DNA of 33,371 nt from Streptomyces sp. XM4193 (lineage in GTDB: Bacteria > Actinomycetota > Actinomycetes > Streptomycetales > Streptomycetaceae): the NCBI RefSeq assembly GCF_023072595.1, contig NZ_JALLGK010000015.1, positions 1 through 33,371 on the forward strand, given 5' to 3'. The position numbers and the translations under genes are program-made. Below are positions 8,201-16,996 of the stretch, in pieces. Under the pieces are notes generated by a model. It ran no database searches and was not told the DNA's origin. It saw only the letters and a list, made by a program, of their open reading frames with translations. The stretch's first letter is position 1. Each line of letters begins with the position of its first letter.

Positions 8201-10183
8201 CCGCAGCCCGAAGTCGTAGATCCACGCGCGGGTGCCGTCCGCGGGACGCAGCTCGTACGGCCGCTCGTCGACGACCTCCACTCCCATCGACTGGAGGATC
8301 GGCAGCACCGCGGAGAGCGAGACCGGCTCGCCCGTCCGGTAGATCTTGAAGCGGCGCTCGCCCGGCGCCGCACCGACCGGCTCGTAGAGGCTCAGCGCGA
8401 AATCGCCGCGCCGGCCGTCCTCGCCCTCCTCGCGCAGCTCGTCGACGTGCTGGAGGTCGGCGACGGCTGCCCGCGGCGGGAAGTCGGCCTTGTACCCCTC
8501 GGGCAGGGCGGTGCTGCCGAAACGGTGTGCCAGCTCGGCTGCGCGCTCCTCGCCGCACTCGGCCAGCAGCGCGTCGGCGAACCCGTCGGCCCAGGACCTG
8601 GCGGCGTCCACCAGCCGGGCCTCGATCCGGTCGACGTCCGCCTCGGTGAGTTCGTCGAGCTCGGTGCCGGGCTCGACCCGGATGACGAAGTGCAGCCGGG
8701 AGAGCACCGACTCGGTGTTCCACGCGGTGAAGTCGACGTTGGTGCCGCCGAGCTCCTCCATCAGGATGTCGATCAGCCGCAGCCGGACGCCGGTGGTGTA
8801 CCGGTCGCGCGGGAGGTAGACCAGCGCGGAGTAGTACCGGCCGTACTCGTCCTGGCGCAGGAAGAGCCGCAGCTTGCGGCGCTCCTGGAGGTAGAGGACG
8901 GAGATGGCGACCGAACGCAGCTCGTCGACCGGGATCTGGAACAGCTCGTCGCGCGGGTAGGTCTCCAGGATCTGGAGCAGGTCGCGGCCGTCGTGGCTGT
9001 GCGCCGAGAAGCCCGCAGCCGTCAGCACGCCCTCCACCTTGCGGCGGATCACCGGGATCTGGCGGACGCTCTCCACGAAGGCGGAGGCGGCGAAGAGCCC
9101 GAGGAAACGGCGCTCGCCGATCACCCTGCCCTCGGCGTCGAAGCGCTTCACCCCGACGTAGTCCAGGTAGGACGAACGGTGCACGGTCGCCCGGCTGTTG
9201 GCCTTGGTGAGCACCAGCAGACGGTGCTCACGGGCCTTGGCCCTGGCCCCCGCGCTCAGGCGGTTGAACGAGGGCGAGACGGGGTGGCCGTCGTCCTCGC
9301 CGGTGTGGCTGGGGTCGGCGCGCAGCACTCCCAGACCCGTACCGGGAACGGGCTTGAGCACATCGTCGGTGCCTTCGTCGGTGCTGATCTCCTCGAGCGC
9401 GTACTCGCGGTACCCGAGGAAGGTGAAGCGGTCGTCGGCCAGCCAGCGCAGCAGCTCCCTGGCCTCGCCGATCTCGTCCTCGGAGAGGTCGTCGGTGGGC
9501 TCCTGGGGAAGTTCGTCGGCGATGCGCAGCGCGGTGCCCCGCATCTTCTGCCAGTCCTCGACGGCCTCGCGCACGTCGGAGAGGATGCGCCGCAGATCGG
9601 TGGTGATCTCCTGGAGATCGCCGTTGTCGGTCTCCCGGTCGATCTCCACATGGATCCAGGACTCGACCAGCGCGTCCTGCGGCAGGCCGTCCGCGCCCGG
9701 CTGACCCGGCAGCGCCCGCGGGTCCCGCGAGGTGTCGAGGACCTCCAGCAGCTTGCCGGCCACATCGCGCCGCACCACCACCTGCGGGTGGATCACCAGG
9801 TGGATGCCGCGCGCCTGGCGGCTCAGCTCGTTGGTCACCGAGTCGACCAGGAAGGGCATGTCGTCCGTGACGACCTCGACCACGGTGTGAGTGCAGGTCC
9901 AGCCGTTCTCGTCGACCGTCGGGGTGTACACCCGTACGTTCGCGGTGCCCTGCGGTCGCTCCTGGCCCAGCCGGAAGTGGGACAGCGCGGCGCCCAGGAC
10001 ATCGACCGGATCGCGGTCGGCAAGGTCCTCCGGAGCCGTGTGCCGGTAGAACCGCTGGAGGTACGGGAGCAGAGCATCACCTGCAAGGCTCTGGCCCGGG
10101 AAGCTCCCGCTCGGGCTGCTGTCAGCGATCTGCGCTGCTCGTACGAGCAGATCGGCCTTGGCTTCGTCCAGCTTGGTCTGCAT
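5207..10183 (-). CDS. gdhB: NAD-specific glutamate dehydrogenase, large (about 180 kDa) type
   Basis: 1658 residues, close to the roughly 1650 of the large NAD-GDH first described in Streptomyces clavuligerus. It interconverts glutamate with 2-oxoglutarate and ammonium using NAD, mainly in glutamate catabolism. A long N-terminal region (to about residue 700) probably holds the ACT-like regulatory domains. The catalytic dehydrogenase domain follows, with VPVGAKGGFVGK (around residue 890) and the nucleotide-binding GIGDMSGDVFGNGML region; a helical C-terminal domain ends the protein. The ATG at 10181-10183 (MQTKLDEAKADLL) was chosen because AGGAG and AGAGGA lie just upstream; an upstream in-frame extension to 10375 is Arg/Ser/Pro-rich and unlikely to be protein. 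The gene is monocistronic, ending at the 5097-5141 hairpin. The symbol follows Streptomyces usage and is less certain than the function. Confidence 0.96.
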   Translation of the reverse strand: MQTKLDEAKADLLVRAAQIADSSPSGSFPGQSLAGDALLPYLQRFYRHTAPEDLADRDPVDVLGAALSHFRLGQERPQGTANVRVYTPTVDENGWTCTHTVVEVVTDDMPFLVDSVTNELSRQARGIHLVIHPQVVVRRDVAGKLLEVLDTSRDPRALPGQPGADGLPQDALVESWIHVEIDRETDNGDLQEITTDLRRILSDVREAVEDWQKMRGTALRIADELPQEPTDDLSEDEIGEARELLRWLADDRFTFLGYREYALEEISTDEGTDDVLKPVPGTGLGVLRADPSHTGEDDGHPVSPSFNRLSAGARAKAREHRLLVLTKANSRATVHRSSYLDYVGVKRFDAEGRVIGERRFLGLFAASAFVESVRQIPVIRRKVEGVLTAAGFSAHSHDGRDLLQILETYPRDELFQIPVDELRSVAISVLYLQERRKLRLFLRQDEYGRYYSALVYLPRDRYTTGVRLRLIDILMEELGGTNVDFTAWNTESVLSRLHFVIRVEPGTELDELTEADVDRIEARLVDAARSWADGFADALLAECGEERAAELAHRFGSTALPEGYKADFPPRAAVADLQHVDELREEGEDGRRGDFALSLYEPVGAAPGERRFKIYRTGEPVSLSAVLPILQSMGVEVVDERPYELRPADGTRAWIYDFGLRMPQEQIQGMGEDARARFQDTFAAVWHGHAENDGINALVLAAGLTWRQAMVLRAYARYLWQAGAKFGQTTMEETLRRNVHTTRLLVSLFEARLSPDRQHAGTELIDGLLEELDGALDRVANLDEDRMLRSFLTVIRATLRTNYFQRGADGEPHDYVSIKLDPQAVPDLPAPRPAYEIWVYSPRVEGVHLRFGKVARGGLRWSDRKEDFRTEILGLVKAQEVKNTVIVPVGAKGGFVGKRLPDPAKDRDAWLAEGIACYRSFISGLLDITDNLVQGEVVPPADVVRHDAEDTYLVVAADKGTAKFSDIANEVADSYGFWLGDAFASGGSAGYDHKGMGITARGAWESVKRHFRELGHDTQTEDFTVAGIGDMSGDVFGNGMLLSEHIRLVAAFDHRHIFLDPDPDAATSFAERRRVFELPRSSWEDYDTGLISQGGGVYARTSKSIPISPQARAALGISPGIAKMTPPDLMKAILQAPVDLLWNGGIGTYVKAGTETNQDVGDKANDAIRVNGEDVRAQVIGEGGNLGLTQLGRIEFARSGGRINTDAIDNSAGVDTSDHEVNIKILLNSVVAEGDLTVKQRNALLAEMTDEVAELVLASNYAQNVVLANGLETAPSLLQAHQRFMLKLGESGRLNRELEHLPTDRQIAERLAAGQGMTQPELAVLLAYAKITLTEELVDTELADDPYLRRLAHDYFPRPLRERFAAEIDQHALHRQLVFTALVNDTVNVGGSTFLHRLREESGASMEEIVRAHTAARAIFDINGIWGEVEALDNIVAAEVQTRIRLHSRRLVERATRWLLGNRPQPLQLSETVDFFQQRVESVWEALPKLLKGEDHSWYGKLHDEMESAGVPAALAQRVAGFSSVFPALDVVAVAERTGKDLLDVAEVYYDLADRLGISQLQDRVSELPRSDRWQSMARAAIREDLYAAHQLLTADVLAVGDSGASAEEQFEAWEQKNAAVLGRAFGTLDEIKTSDTFDLANLSVAMRTMRTLLRSNR

Positions 10184-10600
10184 GTCCTCTGGCTCCTGTC
10201 GCGCGCCGTTGCGTGACGTCAGATGGGTGGAGGCACAACGTCGTTCGAGAGTTGTTCTCCGGGAACTGCCGCTCCCGCACGACGGTACGCCGGTCGGCAA
10301 AGTCAGCGACTGCCCGGGTGCGGGTGCACCACGGGAAGGCCGGGGCGACGGCTCCGTCGCTCGCCCGGTCCGCAACTCTCGCGGATATAGCGCTGATCAC
10401 GGAGTCAGGCTATCGCTCATACCAGTGCTTCCGTCATGAGCCACATGTGTACAAAACCGGATCGTGAAGTTTGACGTTCTGCACAGCGGAAATCAGTTGG
10501 GGTTCAGCTGAGTGTGAACGGCGATCCCGATTCGGACGGCGGGGCCGCACGGCCGGGCAACAGGTGTTCGCCCGACCGTGCCACGAAGTCAGCGGCCCCG
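10184..10600. other. Regulatory spacer upstream of gdh
   Basis: This is 417 bp without a credible gene. It contains an inverted repeat GTTC-N5-GAAC at 10254-10266, about 70 bp upstream of the gdh start, and the nested inverted repeats at 10541-10599 next to the HAD stop. The central part (about 10380-10500) is less GC-rich and probably carries the gdh promoter on the minus strand, but no hexamer pair stands out. The GTTC-N5-GAAC element has the opposite arm order from a LexA box, so I do not call it one. Confidence 0.45.
10541..10599 (-). terminator. Nested inverted repeats after the HAD gene
   Basis: An inner stem of 11 bp with one mismatch (10548-10558 with 10570-10580) has an 11-nt loop. 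It lies inside a second pair, GGGGCCGC (10541-10548) and GCGGCCCC (10592-10599). The structure starts 2 nt past the HAD stop on the minus strand, where a terminator is expected. Confidence 0.5.
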
Positions 10601-11347
10601 TCAGCCGGCTATCCGCTCGGCGGTCTCGACGGCCTCGGCGAGCGAATCGACCACCGGCACTCCCGCCTCCTGAAGGCTGCGTCTGCTGTGCGAGCCACCG
10701 GTGTAGAGAACAGCGTGCGCACCCACGTGCGCAGCGGCCCGCGCGTCGTCGAGGGCGTCGCCGATCACCACGGTGCGCCCGGGCGTCAGCCCCCGCACCT
10801 CCACGAGCAACTCCCGGACGTGGCGGGCCATCTGCTCGGCCTTGCCCGCACTCGGACCGCTCGAATCGCTGCCGTCGATCCGCACGAAGTGCTGGTGGAT
10901 GCGGTGGCCGCGGACGAGCGGCACCAGATGCTCGTGCGGGGCGAGCGAGCACAGGGACTGGGTGAACCCCGCGGAACGCCGCGAGGCGAGCAGCTCCGCG
11001 GCCCCCTCGGCGAGGCCGGCGTCGGCGACCCGGGCGAAGTAGTGGCGGTGGAAGGTGCTGTCCAGGACCGCGAACTCCTCCGCGCTGGGCAGCCGCCCCG
11101 TCAGCCGCTCGTAGAACCGCGGCACCGGGACGCAGTACAGCTCGCGGTACCGGTCGAGGGTGATGGTGGGCATGTCCAGCTCGGTGAAGGCCGCGTTGGT
11201 CGCCTCGATGACGGTGTGGATGTCGTGCAGCAGTGTGCCGTTCCAGTCCCAGACGATATGGGTCCCCCGACCGACGGCCTCGGACTCCGACGGCAGGAGC
11301 GGCTCGGTGGCGGGAGCGGGCGGCGTGGACGGCGGGCTGGAATCCAT
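10601..11347 (-). CDS. HAD-family hydrolase, phosphoglycolate phosphatase-like
   Basis: 248 residues. HAD motif I reads VWDWNGTLL with the nucleophile at Asp34; the second acidic position is Asn36, as in a known subset of the family. Later segments include V-V-I-G-D-A-L-D-D-A-R-A, the C-terminal acidic metal-binding motif. The overall plan is that of Gph-type phosphatases with a helical cap, acting on small phosphorylated metabolites in the cytosol; the substrate cannot be read from sequence. The ATG at 11347 was chosen because a TANNNT hexamer ends 7 nt before it, within a DNA-damage-type promoter, and no Shine-Dalgarno sequence is present; ATG 11377 and GTG 11395 in the same frame are less likely, since the promoter would then lie inside the gene. 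Damage-linked expression would fit removal of 2-phosphoglycolate released during repair of 3'-phosphoglycolate DNA ends, which is inference. Confidence 0.85.
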   Translation of the reverse strand: MDSSPPSTPPAPATEPLLPSESEAVGRGTHIVWDWNGTLLHDIHTVIEATNAAFTELDMPTITLDRYRELYCVPVPRFYERLTGRLPSAEEFAVLDSTFHRHYFARVADAGLAEGAAELLASRRSAGFTQSLCSLAPHEHLVPLVRGHRIHQHFVRIDGSDSSGPSAGKAEQMARHVRELLVEVRGLTPGRTVVIGDALDDARAAAHVGAHAVLYTGGSHSRRSLQEAGVPVVDSLAEAVETAERIAG

Positions 11348-11354
11348 GCTCACG

Positions 11355-11377
11355 ACGGTACGGGCTGCCACTGACAT
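11355..11377 (-). promoter_or_regulatory. RecA-NDp/PafBC-type DNA-damage promoter, leaderless
   Basis: On the minus strand the sequence reads aTGTCAGTG, 8 nt, TACCGT, 7 nt, then ATG (11347). This matches the LexA-independent DNA-damage promoter consensus tTGTCRGTG-N8-TAnnnT known from actinobacteria, with exact spacing. A start of transcription at or next to the ATG would give a leaderless mRNA, in line with the absence of a ribosome-binding site. Confidence 0.65.
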
Positions 11378-11424
11378 CCCGACACCGGGTTCCACGAGAC
11401 GCCCGTCCCGACCGGCAGGAGAAC

Positions 11425-11487
11425 GGTGTCCGGCGCCAGGTGTCAGGCGCCAGGCGCAAGGCGCAAGGCGTAAGGCGTAAGGCGTCA
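11425..11487. repeat. Heptanucleotide tandem repeat, 9 units of GGYGYMA
   Basis: Nine consecutive 7-bp units fill 63 bp: GGTGTCC, GGCGCCA, GGTGTCA, GGCGCCA, then GGCGCAA twice, GGCGTAA twice and GGCGTCA. The last unit contains the stop codon (TGA on the minus strand, 11485-11487) of the DUF6912-type gene, so the array runs directly from that stop codon into the gap before the HAD gene. Adjacent identical units suggest expansion by slippage. Confidence 0.9.
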
Positions 11488-12003
11488 GGGCCGCACGAGT
11501 TGGTCGAGTTCCTGGACGCCGTACCAGAGCAGCTCGTGCTCGACCGCGTCCTCGACGATCGACAGCGCCGGCTCCTCGCCGCGGTCCGCCGCCGGGAGCG
11601 CCGCACAGGCTTCGACGAGGTCCCGGGCGGCGTCGGAGTCGTCGATGTGCAGCGCGGCGACTCGCTTCAGCGGCACCGCTCGACTCAACCGCACCTCGCC
11701 GAGGCCCTCGGGGTCGAGCGGCTGGGTCACCTCGGCCTCCACGAGCTCGTCGGCGACGTCCACCGCCGCCACCACACGCCGAGGGTCCCCGCGTTCACTC
11801 TCGGGCAGCGCGGCCAGCAGGCGCAGGGAGGCGCGGGCGGCGCGGCCGAGCGCGGTGTACTCCAGCTCTTCCTGGTCCTCCGTCGCACACCACTCGCGCA
11901 GAGCGGGCGTCACGGCGTAGGCGACGAGCGGCGCGGGGGCCAGCTCCCGCGCGGCGTGCGCCGCCTCGAGATCGCGGAAGGTGAGCGGTACGTAGACACG
12001 CAT
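11485..12003 (-). CDS. DUF6912-type protein of unknown function
   Basis: 172 residues, starting MRVYVPLTFRDLEAAHAA. It is rich in Ala, Glu and Leu, mostly helical by eye, and without signal peptide or membrane segments. I recognise it as a small conserved actinobacterial protein usually found near secA; no catalytic motif is visible. The ATG at 12003 was chosen because the conserved N-terminal MRVYVPLT begins there; an in-frame upstream start at 12033 would add ten residues. There is no good Shine-Dalgarno sequence. The gene is divergent from the Rv3235-family gene and followed by the heptamer array and then the HAD gene, which has its own promoter. Confidence 0.7.
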   Translation of the reverse strand: MRVYVPLTFRDLEAAHAARELAPAPLVAYAVTPALREWCATEDQEELEYTALGRAARASLRLLAALPESERGDPRRVVAAVDVADELVEAEVTQPLDPEGLGEVRLSRAVPLKRVAALHIDDSDAARDLVEACAALPAADRGEEPALSIVEDAVEHELLWYGVQELDQLVRP

Positions 12004-12144
12004 AAATGCTGCTTTCGTGTGAGGCCTGAGCACGCTGAAGGCCAGGATACGGCCTCCGAGCGATCAGCTCTGAACTCTTACCACCGCTAAAAGAAGCAGA
12101 AAACCGCAGGTCAGAGACGTGCGGCGACAAGGCGCAGCGGACCG

Positions 12145-12159
12145 CCACCCATACGGTGG
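12145..12159. promoter_or_regulatory. Inverted repeat in the divergent spacer
   Basis: CCACC-CATAC-GGTGG lies between the divergent DUF6912 and Rv3235-family genes, 44 bp upstream of the latter's start. It could be an operator or a small leader hairpin. No factor can be assigned. Confidence 0.3.
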
Positions 12160-12202
12160 AACTCCGGGGGAGCAAGATCAACGCATTGCGGAAGAGGTGC
12201 CG

Positions 12203-12754
12203 ATGTCGCTACAACCAGTACCGAAGCTACTGCCCGGTAGCGACGGTCGATCTCTCGAGCACGGGGTTTCCATGGCACCTGACCAGTTCCGGACCGCAAC
12301 CACCACCGCACCCCGCACCACTCGCACCACTCGCCCCGCCGGCCGCAGGGACTCCCGCAGGCCCGCCCGTTCCGCGGTGCTCGCCGCCCAGCGCCTCCGC
12401 GACAACCGCACCCCGCACCACTGGTTCGCACAGCGGCTGCTCGTCGTCCTCAGCGGGCTCGCACCCGTGCACAGCCTCCTCGGGCACACCAGCGGAGCCG
12501 CCTACGACCAGCTCGTCGGCCTCGCGCCGCTGACCCCGCTCAGGGACCTCCGCGCCGGTGGACCGACCACGCCGACGCCCGTGCTGGAGCAGGTGCGCGG
12601 TACGACGCCGAGTCACGGCGTGATCGAGGCGTACGCCCGGGTGTCCGCCGGCGAACGCTCCCGGGCGCTCGCCTTCCGCCTGGAGCGCGGCGACGACGGG
12701 CGCTGGCGCTGCTGCGCCGTGGAGCTCGGCCTGGAACCCCAGCACGCCGGCTGA
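12203..12754 (+). CDS. Rv3235 family protein
   Basis: 183 residues. The N-terminal half is rich in Thr, Arg and Pro and probably disordered. The C-terminal half holds the conserved domain: a helical W-F-A-Q-R-L-L-V-V-L-S-G segment, then A-Y-A-R-V, R-S-R-A-L-A-F-R-L-E-R and a G-R-W-R-C-C-A-V-E-L-G strand pair near the end. This is the Rv3235 family, common beside secA in actinobacteria; its function is unknown. There is no signal peptide or membrane segment. The ATG at 12203 was chosen because GAAGAGG lies 5 nt upstream; an in-frame ATG at about 12272 (MAPDQFR) is a possible shorter start. Confidence 0.75.
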   Translation: MSLQPVPKLLPGSDGRSLEHGVSMAPDQFRTATTTAPRTTRTTRPAGRRDSRRPARSAVLAAQRLRDNRTPHHWFAQRLLVVLSGLAPVHSLLGHTSGAAYDQLVGLAPLTPLRDLRAGGPTTPTPVLEQVRGTTPSHGVIEAYARVSAGERSRALAFRLERGDDGRWRCCAVELGLEPQHAG

Positions 12755-12933
12755 TCCTCCGCCGCGGCCCAACGGCCCCACAGCCGCCCACAACCGGCCC
12801 GCCTCGGCCCCACCGCCCCACCGCCCCACCGCGGAGGGCGCCTTGCGCGGAACCCCGCCGCACAGCGGACACCGCGGCACAGCGGAGACGGACGCCCGGC
12901 GGACCAGGGGGAAACGGGTCGACCCACAGGCGC

Positions 12934-12971
12934 GGGGCCGGGCGTTCCACACGGTGTGGACGCCCGGCCCC
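12934..12971. terminator. Bidirectional terminator between Rv3235-family gene and secA
   Basis: A long hairpin has an outer 11-bp GGGGCCGGGCG/CGCCCGGCCCC stem and an inner CCACA/TGTGG stem, with one bulged T. It lies 18 bp from the secA stop on the minus strand, between convergent genes. The rest of the 235-bp gap (12755-12989) holds nothing else I can support. Confidence 0.75.
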
Positions 12972-12989
12972 GGCCGGAGAGAACTCGCG

Positions 12990-15824
<2,835 letters not shown>

Positions 15825-15866
15825 GGGGGTTGGTCTCCTTGCCGGTCGGGCCTGGCGCGGTCGGTA

Positions 15867-15883
15867 CGTACGCATTCCGTACG
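15867..15883. promoter_or_regulatory. CGTACG-N5-CGTACG repeat in secA/GNAT spacer
   Basis: Two copies of the palindrome CGTACG are separated by CATTC, 43 bp upstream of the secA GTG on the minus strand. The unit is both a direct and an inverted repeat and could bind a dimer. It lies in the 187-bp divergent spacer that must hold the secA and acetyltransferase promoters. Confidence 0.35.
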
Positions 15884-16011
15884 GTGCGGGGCTCCCACGG
15901 CCTGTCGAGGGCGTACCGCACCGGCCATCGTATGCGAGGGGCGTCTGCCCCTGTACCCCCAACGTGCTGGAGACCCGGATGGTGCCGGCGCCGGTGCTGG
16001 ACAATAAGGAC

Positions 16012-16593
16012 ATGCAACCACCGACGCTCACCACGGAGCGGCTCGTTCTGCGCCCCCTCGAACCGGGGGACGCTGAGGCCGTTCACCGGGCCTGCCAGGA
16101 CGCGGACATCCTGCGCTGGACGACCGTACCCAACCCGTACCGACTCAAGCACGCGGAGGAGTTCGTCGGGGTCATCAGCCCGGCCGGCTGGAGCGGGGAC
16201 ACGCTCTACAACTTCGGGGTGTTCACCGCGGACGGGACGTTCGTCGGCTCGATGGGTCTGGTGGATCTCACCCGGCTCGCCGCCCCCGAGCGCCGCGCCG
16301 AGCTCGGCTTCTGGACCGACCCGCGACAGCGCGGACACGGGTACACCACGGAGGCCGCACGGGCCGTCGCGCGGTGGTCGTTCCGCGAACTGGGCGTCGA
16401 GCGCCTCGAGTGGCTCGCCGAAGTGGGCAACGAGGCCTCGCGGGCGGTCGCACGCAGCGTCGGTTTCGTGATGGAGGGCACACAGCGCGCGCGGATGGTC
16501 AACGCCGGTGTCCGCAGGGACGTGTGGGTGGCCGCGCTGCTCCCGCAGGACCTCGGCATACCGACCCGGACGCCGTACCGGCCCGGCGACTGA
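16012..16593 (+). CDS. GNAT family N-acetyltransferase (RimJ/RimL-like)
   Basis: 193 residues. It opens with T-L-T-T-E-R-L-V-L-R-P-L-E-P-G-D, the hallmark of the RimJ/RimL subgroup that acetylates protein N-termini or small amines with acetyl-CoA. The acetyl-CoA binding motif A is at R-Q-R-G-H-G-Y-T-T-E-A, followed by N-E-A-S-R-A-V-A-R-S-V-G-F-V-M-E-G. The ATG at 16012 has AAGGA 2-3 nt upstream, closer than ideal but the only start consistent with the family N-terminus. The substrate is not predictable. The gene is divergent from secA and followed by a strong hairpin, so it is probably transcribed alone. Confidence 0.88.
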   Translation: MQPPTLTTERLVLRPLEPGDAEAVHRACQDADILRWTTVPNPYRLKHAEEFVGVISPAGWSGDTLYNFGVFTADGTFVGSMGLVDLTRLAAPERRAELGFWTDPRQRGHGYTTEAARAVARWSFRELGVERLEWLAEVGNEASRAVARSVGFVMEGTQRARMVNAGVRRDVWVAALLPQDLGIPTRTPYRPGD

Positions 16594-16597
16594 ACGT

Positions 16598-16637
16598 CGA
16601 CGTCGGCCGGCCGCAGCCGCACGTCCGGCCGACGTCG
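16598..16637 (+). terminator. Terminator hairpin after the acetyltransferase gene
   Basis: A perfect 13-bp inverted repeat CGACGTCGGCCGG/CCGGCCGACGTCG with a 14-nt loop begins 4 nt after the stop codon. No U-tract follows. Confidence 0.7.
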
Positions 16638-16790
16638 CGGCTGTCATCGGCTGTCACGGGACGTCGGCCCCTTGGTGACGGGCCTCCACCACGGCCCCCG
16701 CAGCGGTGACTTCAACCGTCGGAGCGCCAACCACCGCCGCCCGTACACGGATCCGCGTCCCGTGGGTCCGTCCGTTTACGGTGCGGCGCG

Positions 16791-16813
16791 CCGGGCCGGG
16801 CCGGGCCGGGCCG
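16791..16813. repeat. CCGGG pentanucleotide tandem repeat
   Basis: About four and a half units of CCGGG occur in a row, preceded by GGCGCG. This is low-complexity intergenic sequence that could form stable stems or expand by slippage. Confidence 0.7.
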
Positions 16814-16967
16814 GAGCGGTGGTGCGTGCCGAGGTCCCCGTGCCGCCGCACCGCCCCGCTGTCCTGCTGCCCCGTACTGAGCTGCTGCCGTACGTCTCGC
16901 TGTCTGTCGCCGTACGTCGCCGTGTCCGCACGGCGGCGGGCGACGGTACCGACACAGGGCGGCCGGC

Positions 16968-16990
16968 CTGTCAGTGGCACGACCTAGGCT
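16968..16990 (+). promoter_or_regulatory. RecA-NDp/PafBC-type DNA-damage promoter, leaderless
   Basis: The sequence reads cTGTCAGTG (16968-16976), 8 nt, TAGGCT (16985-16990), 6 nt, then ATG (16997). Both halves and the 8-nt spacer match the LexA-independent damage promoter tTGTCRGTG-N8-TAnnnT. No Shine-Dalgarno sequence precedes the ATG, so the mRNA is probably leaderless. The downstream gene is a DNA-repair glycosylase homologue, which supports the call. Confidence 0.75.
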
Positions 16991-16996
16991 TGCCGC

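Larger units (their letters stand above)
16594..16996. other. 403-bp spacer between GNAT and AlkX-like genes
   Basis: I see no gene here. The spacer holds the 16598-16637 hairpin, a short CCGGG tandem repeat at 16791-16813 and, at its right end, the damage-type promoter of the glycosylase gene (16968-16990). Confidence 0.55.

Noticed and set aside
5150..10216. An open frame of nearly 1700 codons on the plus strand opposite gdh.
   Set aside because: It is antisense to a gene with clear catalytic motifs, and its low-complexity Leu/Val/Gly/Arg content is the complement of normal codons. The same holds for the frame opposite secA (12843-16007).
10254..10266. GTTC-N5-GAAC upstream of gdh as a LexA box.
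   Set aside because: Actinobacterial LexA boxes read GAAC-N4-GTTC. The arm order is reversed here, so it is only an unexplained inverted repeat.
16672..16996. An open frame beginning in the spacer before the AlkX-like gene and running into it.
   Set aside because: It continues out of frame through the glycosylase gene and shows no protein-like features.
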